Shown in pieces: positions 6,552 to 8,320 of a stretch of DNA of 8,320 bases. How positions within the stretch are numbered: position 1 is the first letter of the stretch; each line of letters starts with the position of its first letter. The stretch is taken from positions 1-8,320 of the forward strand of contig JAUXGQ010000048.1 of the NCBI GenBank assembly GCA_030621975.1. Direction: 5' to 3'. A program made the position numbers and the translations under genes. The notes under the pieces were generated by a model. The model was given only the letters and a program-made list of their open reading frames with translations, searched no databases and was not told the origin of the DNA. The DNA is from Gammaproteobacteria bacterium. GTDB lineage: Bacteria; Pseudomonadota; Gammaproteobacteria; Chromatiales; Chromatiaceae.

Positions 6552-8320
6552 CTACTTCTTTAATTCCGCCTTCATACGTTCGATCAGCTCTCGGTCCAGG
6601 GTGCCGAGCCCACCGCCGTCCGGGTTCTGATGGGACTCTACGTAAGCGCGGATGGAGGCGAACCGTTGTGCCCCCTGGGGGTTGTCTTTGAGCCGTGGCA
6701 CCCGCTGTTTCGCGACCTCATAGGCGTCGAAGGCGAGTTCGGTCATACCGAAACCCTTTATGCGCCGCACCGCGCGCATCATGGCCCGGTTGCGGAAGCG
6801 GGTAAGGTCTGCCGATGTGATACAGGTCAGTTCCTCGCGGCGGGCGTTGAATTCCGCCGCCTTCTTGATCCCCCCACGAACGAACTCCGGGGCCGAACGC
6901 ACCCGGGCCAGGGCATCCGGCGCCCATTCCACACCGGCCATCTGTGCATCGGTGAAGCGCATCACGTCCACCGCCTCTACCCTGGATGATTTGCGGCGTT
7001 TGGCCTCATTCTCCGCCGCTGCCTCCAGGCTGGCCTGCATGAACAGGCGTACCTGCGGGGCTTTCGCGCCCAGGACCTGCTCCAAGGCCTGTTCCGCCCC
7101 ACTGCTCCAGGGCATGCGGCGTCCCGGCTCGTCTTCCTGTTCCAGCCGGGTCAATAAGCGCATGTTGATTTCCAGTCGCCCCTCGGAGCGCGCCACGTCT
7201 TCCGCCACCTGGCGTACGCCGTCGCGCAGAAATGCGGGGAGCGCGTCCAGGTGCTGTTGTGCCTCGGCGGTCCAGGCGAGACCGGGGCCGCTCTGAATCG
7301 GCGTGGTTCCCGCAGCGGCGATGGAGTGCACCTCGGCATTGGGGCGTGCCGGCATGCCGGGCCCGAAACGTCGTTGCGCAAGCACCGCCATATCGTCGTT
7401 GGTGACCCGGTGGCGGCCCTGCTCTCGCACGTAGTCTTCCCCACGCTTCTTCACCATCTTGCGTAAGAAGCCGGGCACCCGCGACAGGCGCTGTTCGGCA
7501 TCCGGGTCCCATGCGATGTCCGTGACTGGAGTTGTGCTCAGGGGTTCGATGACGGGTCCGCCCCCGGGCTGGTAGCTGCACCAGGGGTCGGTAGCCATCA
7601 GTCCCTGCCCCAGTGCCAGCGGGCGGGCGCGGCAGCCGCCGCACAGTTTTTGGTACTCGCAGTCTCCGCACTTGCCCTGCAGCCTCGGTCTGCGCAGCGC
7701 GCCGAAGCTTGGGGAGGCGTCCCAGATCGACCAGAAGGGGGCGTTGCGGATATTGCCTTCCTGGTCGGGGATATAGGGGCAGGCGGTGATACCGCCCTCC
7801 GGCGTGACCCGGCAGTAGTGGATGCCGGCCAAGCACCCCCCCCCTTCGTAGCCCTGGGCGCGGGTGAGTGGGGATTCGGGGTCGCGCTGGTAGGCGACAC
7901 GCTTGAAATGAGGCGCGCAGCGGGCACGTACGATCAGTCCGTCGGGGTGCTCCTGGGCCTCCACCAACTGCTCCAGCACGTGTTCGTAGGTGGCTGGCGT
8001 AATATCGCTCATGGACTCGCCGCGGCCGGTGCAGACCAGGAAAAACACATTGAGTACATGGGCACCCACGGAGCGAGCGAAGCCGATCATGGCCTGGACC
8101 TCTCCCGCGTTGGCCTCGGTGACCGAAAAATGCACCTGGAATGGCAGCCCGTTGCGGCGGCAGGCCTCCATGCCGGCCAGGGTCTTCTCCCAGCTCCCGG
8201 GGCAGCCGCGGAAGCGGTCGTGGAAACCCGGGTCCAGGGAATCCAGGCTGATGCCGACACCCAGGGCGCCGGCCTGCTTGAGCGCCGTGACCCGGGCCGC
8301 ATCGAGCAATACGCCGTTGG
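6552..8320 (-). CDS. Radical SAM/SPASM protein (NirJ/AhbD-like) with C-terminal PCP-reductase-like repeats, 5' partial
   Basis: The frame stays open to the window edge, reading ..NGVLLDAARV before the TTG codon at 8309, so the N-terminus and the CxxxCxxC cluster of the radical SAM core lie outside. Residues here count from that TTG (585 to the stop). Residues 1-130 are the second half of the SAM barrel (GISLDSLDP, 19-27). A SPASM-type region follows, with cysteines at 159, 166, 177, 214, 217, 223, 226 and 244; the pattern GNI..IW..LR..L.GKCG.CEY..LCGGCRAR..DP.C.Y is that of NirJ and AhbD, which cut side chains from tetrapyrroles in heme d1 and alternative heme synthesis. Residues 265-512 hold four segments of the form W..DA...L...P.FLR....AE..AR (tryptophans at 267, 346, 401 and 462). 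The first and fourth closely resemble the PCP-reductase domain; the third is diverged. A G9 run in the coding strand (7836-7844) encodes the glycines before C159. Tetrapyrrole chemistry is likely; the substrate is unknown. Confidence 0.88.
   Translation of the reverse strand, partial: NGVLLDAARVTALKQAGALGVGISLDSLDPGFHDRFRGCPGSWEKTLAGMEACRRNGLPFQVHFSVTEANAGEVQAMIGFARSVGAHVLNVFFLVCTGRGESMSDITPATYEHVLEQLVEAQEHPDGLIVRARCAPHFKRVAYQRDPESPLTRAQGYEGGGCLAGIHYCRVTPEGGITACPYIPDQEGNIRNAPFWSIWDASPSFGALRRPRLQGKCGDCEYQKLCGGCRARPLALGQGLMATDPWCSYQPGGGPVIEPLSTTPVTDIAWDPDAEQRLSRVPGFLRKMVKKRGEDYVREQGRHRVTNDDMAVLAQRRFGPGMPARPNAEVHSIAAAGTTPIQSGPGLAWTAEAQQHLDALPAFLRDGVRQVAEDVARSEGRLEINMRLLTRLEQEDEPGRRMPWSSGAEQALEQVLGAKAPQVRLFMQASLEAAAENEAKRRKSSRVEAVDVMRFTDAQMAGVEWAPDALARVRSAPEFVRGGIKKAAEFNARREELTCITSADLTRFRNRAMMRAVRRIKGFGMTELAFDAYEVAKQRVPRLKDNPQGAQRFASIRAYVESHQNPDGGGLGTLDRELIERMKAELKK

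Overview
This window comes from a GC-rich bacterial chromosome. The protein families (NtrC-type sigma-54 activator, HemY-type protoporphyrinogen oxidase, NirJ-like radical SAM protein) and the overall feel fit a gammaproteobacterium, perhaps a sulfur- or nitrogen-oxidising/denitrifying lineage. That placement is an inference from gene content only. Every credible gene lies on the minus strand, so transcription runs from right to left.

Right part (8320 down to 6552): the C-terminal portion of a radical SAM protein, cut by the window edge. It has a SPASM cysteine cluster closely resembling the heme d1/alternative-heme enzymes NirJ and AhbD, then a long C-terminal extension that I read as four repeats related to the small helical PCP-reductase domain (the C-terminal domain of the BchB/ChlB protochlorophyllide reductase subunits). 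A 308-bp gap follows, holding two heptamer arrays, a small hairpin and an isolated consensus Shine-Dalgarno. Next is a 472-residue HemY-type FAD protoporphyrinogen oxidase (6243 to 4825). The two genes form a plausible tetrapyrrole-handling pair.

Middle and left part (4556 to 236): after a gap holding a ~90-bp imperfect palindrome comes a tightly coupled three-gene unit. It consists of a small membrane-anchored protein of unknown function, a large membrane-bound sensor histidine kinase (extracytoplasmic sensor, two PAS domains, HisKA and HATPase), and a sigma-54-dependent response regulator (receiver, AAA+, Fis-type helix-turn-helix). Both junctions are ATGA stop/start overlaps, so the three are probably co-translated and work together. 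The signal and the target promoters are not visible, and I saw no convincing -24/-12 promoter in the window.

The non-coding parts are unusually structured. A family of 7-bp tandem repeats (AGTTATC-like) occurs just after the response-regulator stop, just before the oxidase start, and just after the radical SAM stop. In front of the oxidase the array lies between a perfect AGGAGG with in-frame ATGs and the apparent start codon. The strongest leads are the radical SAM/PCP-repeat architecture next to the oxidase, this leader arrangement, and the small protein coupled to the kinase.
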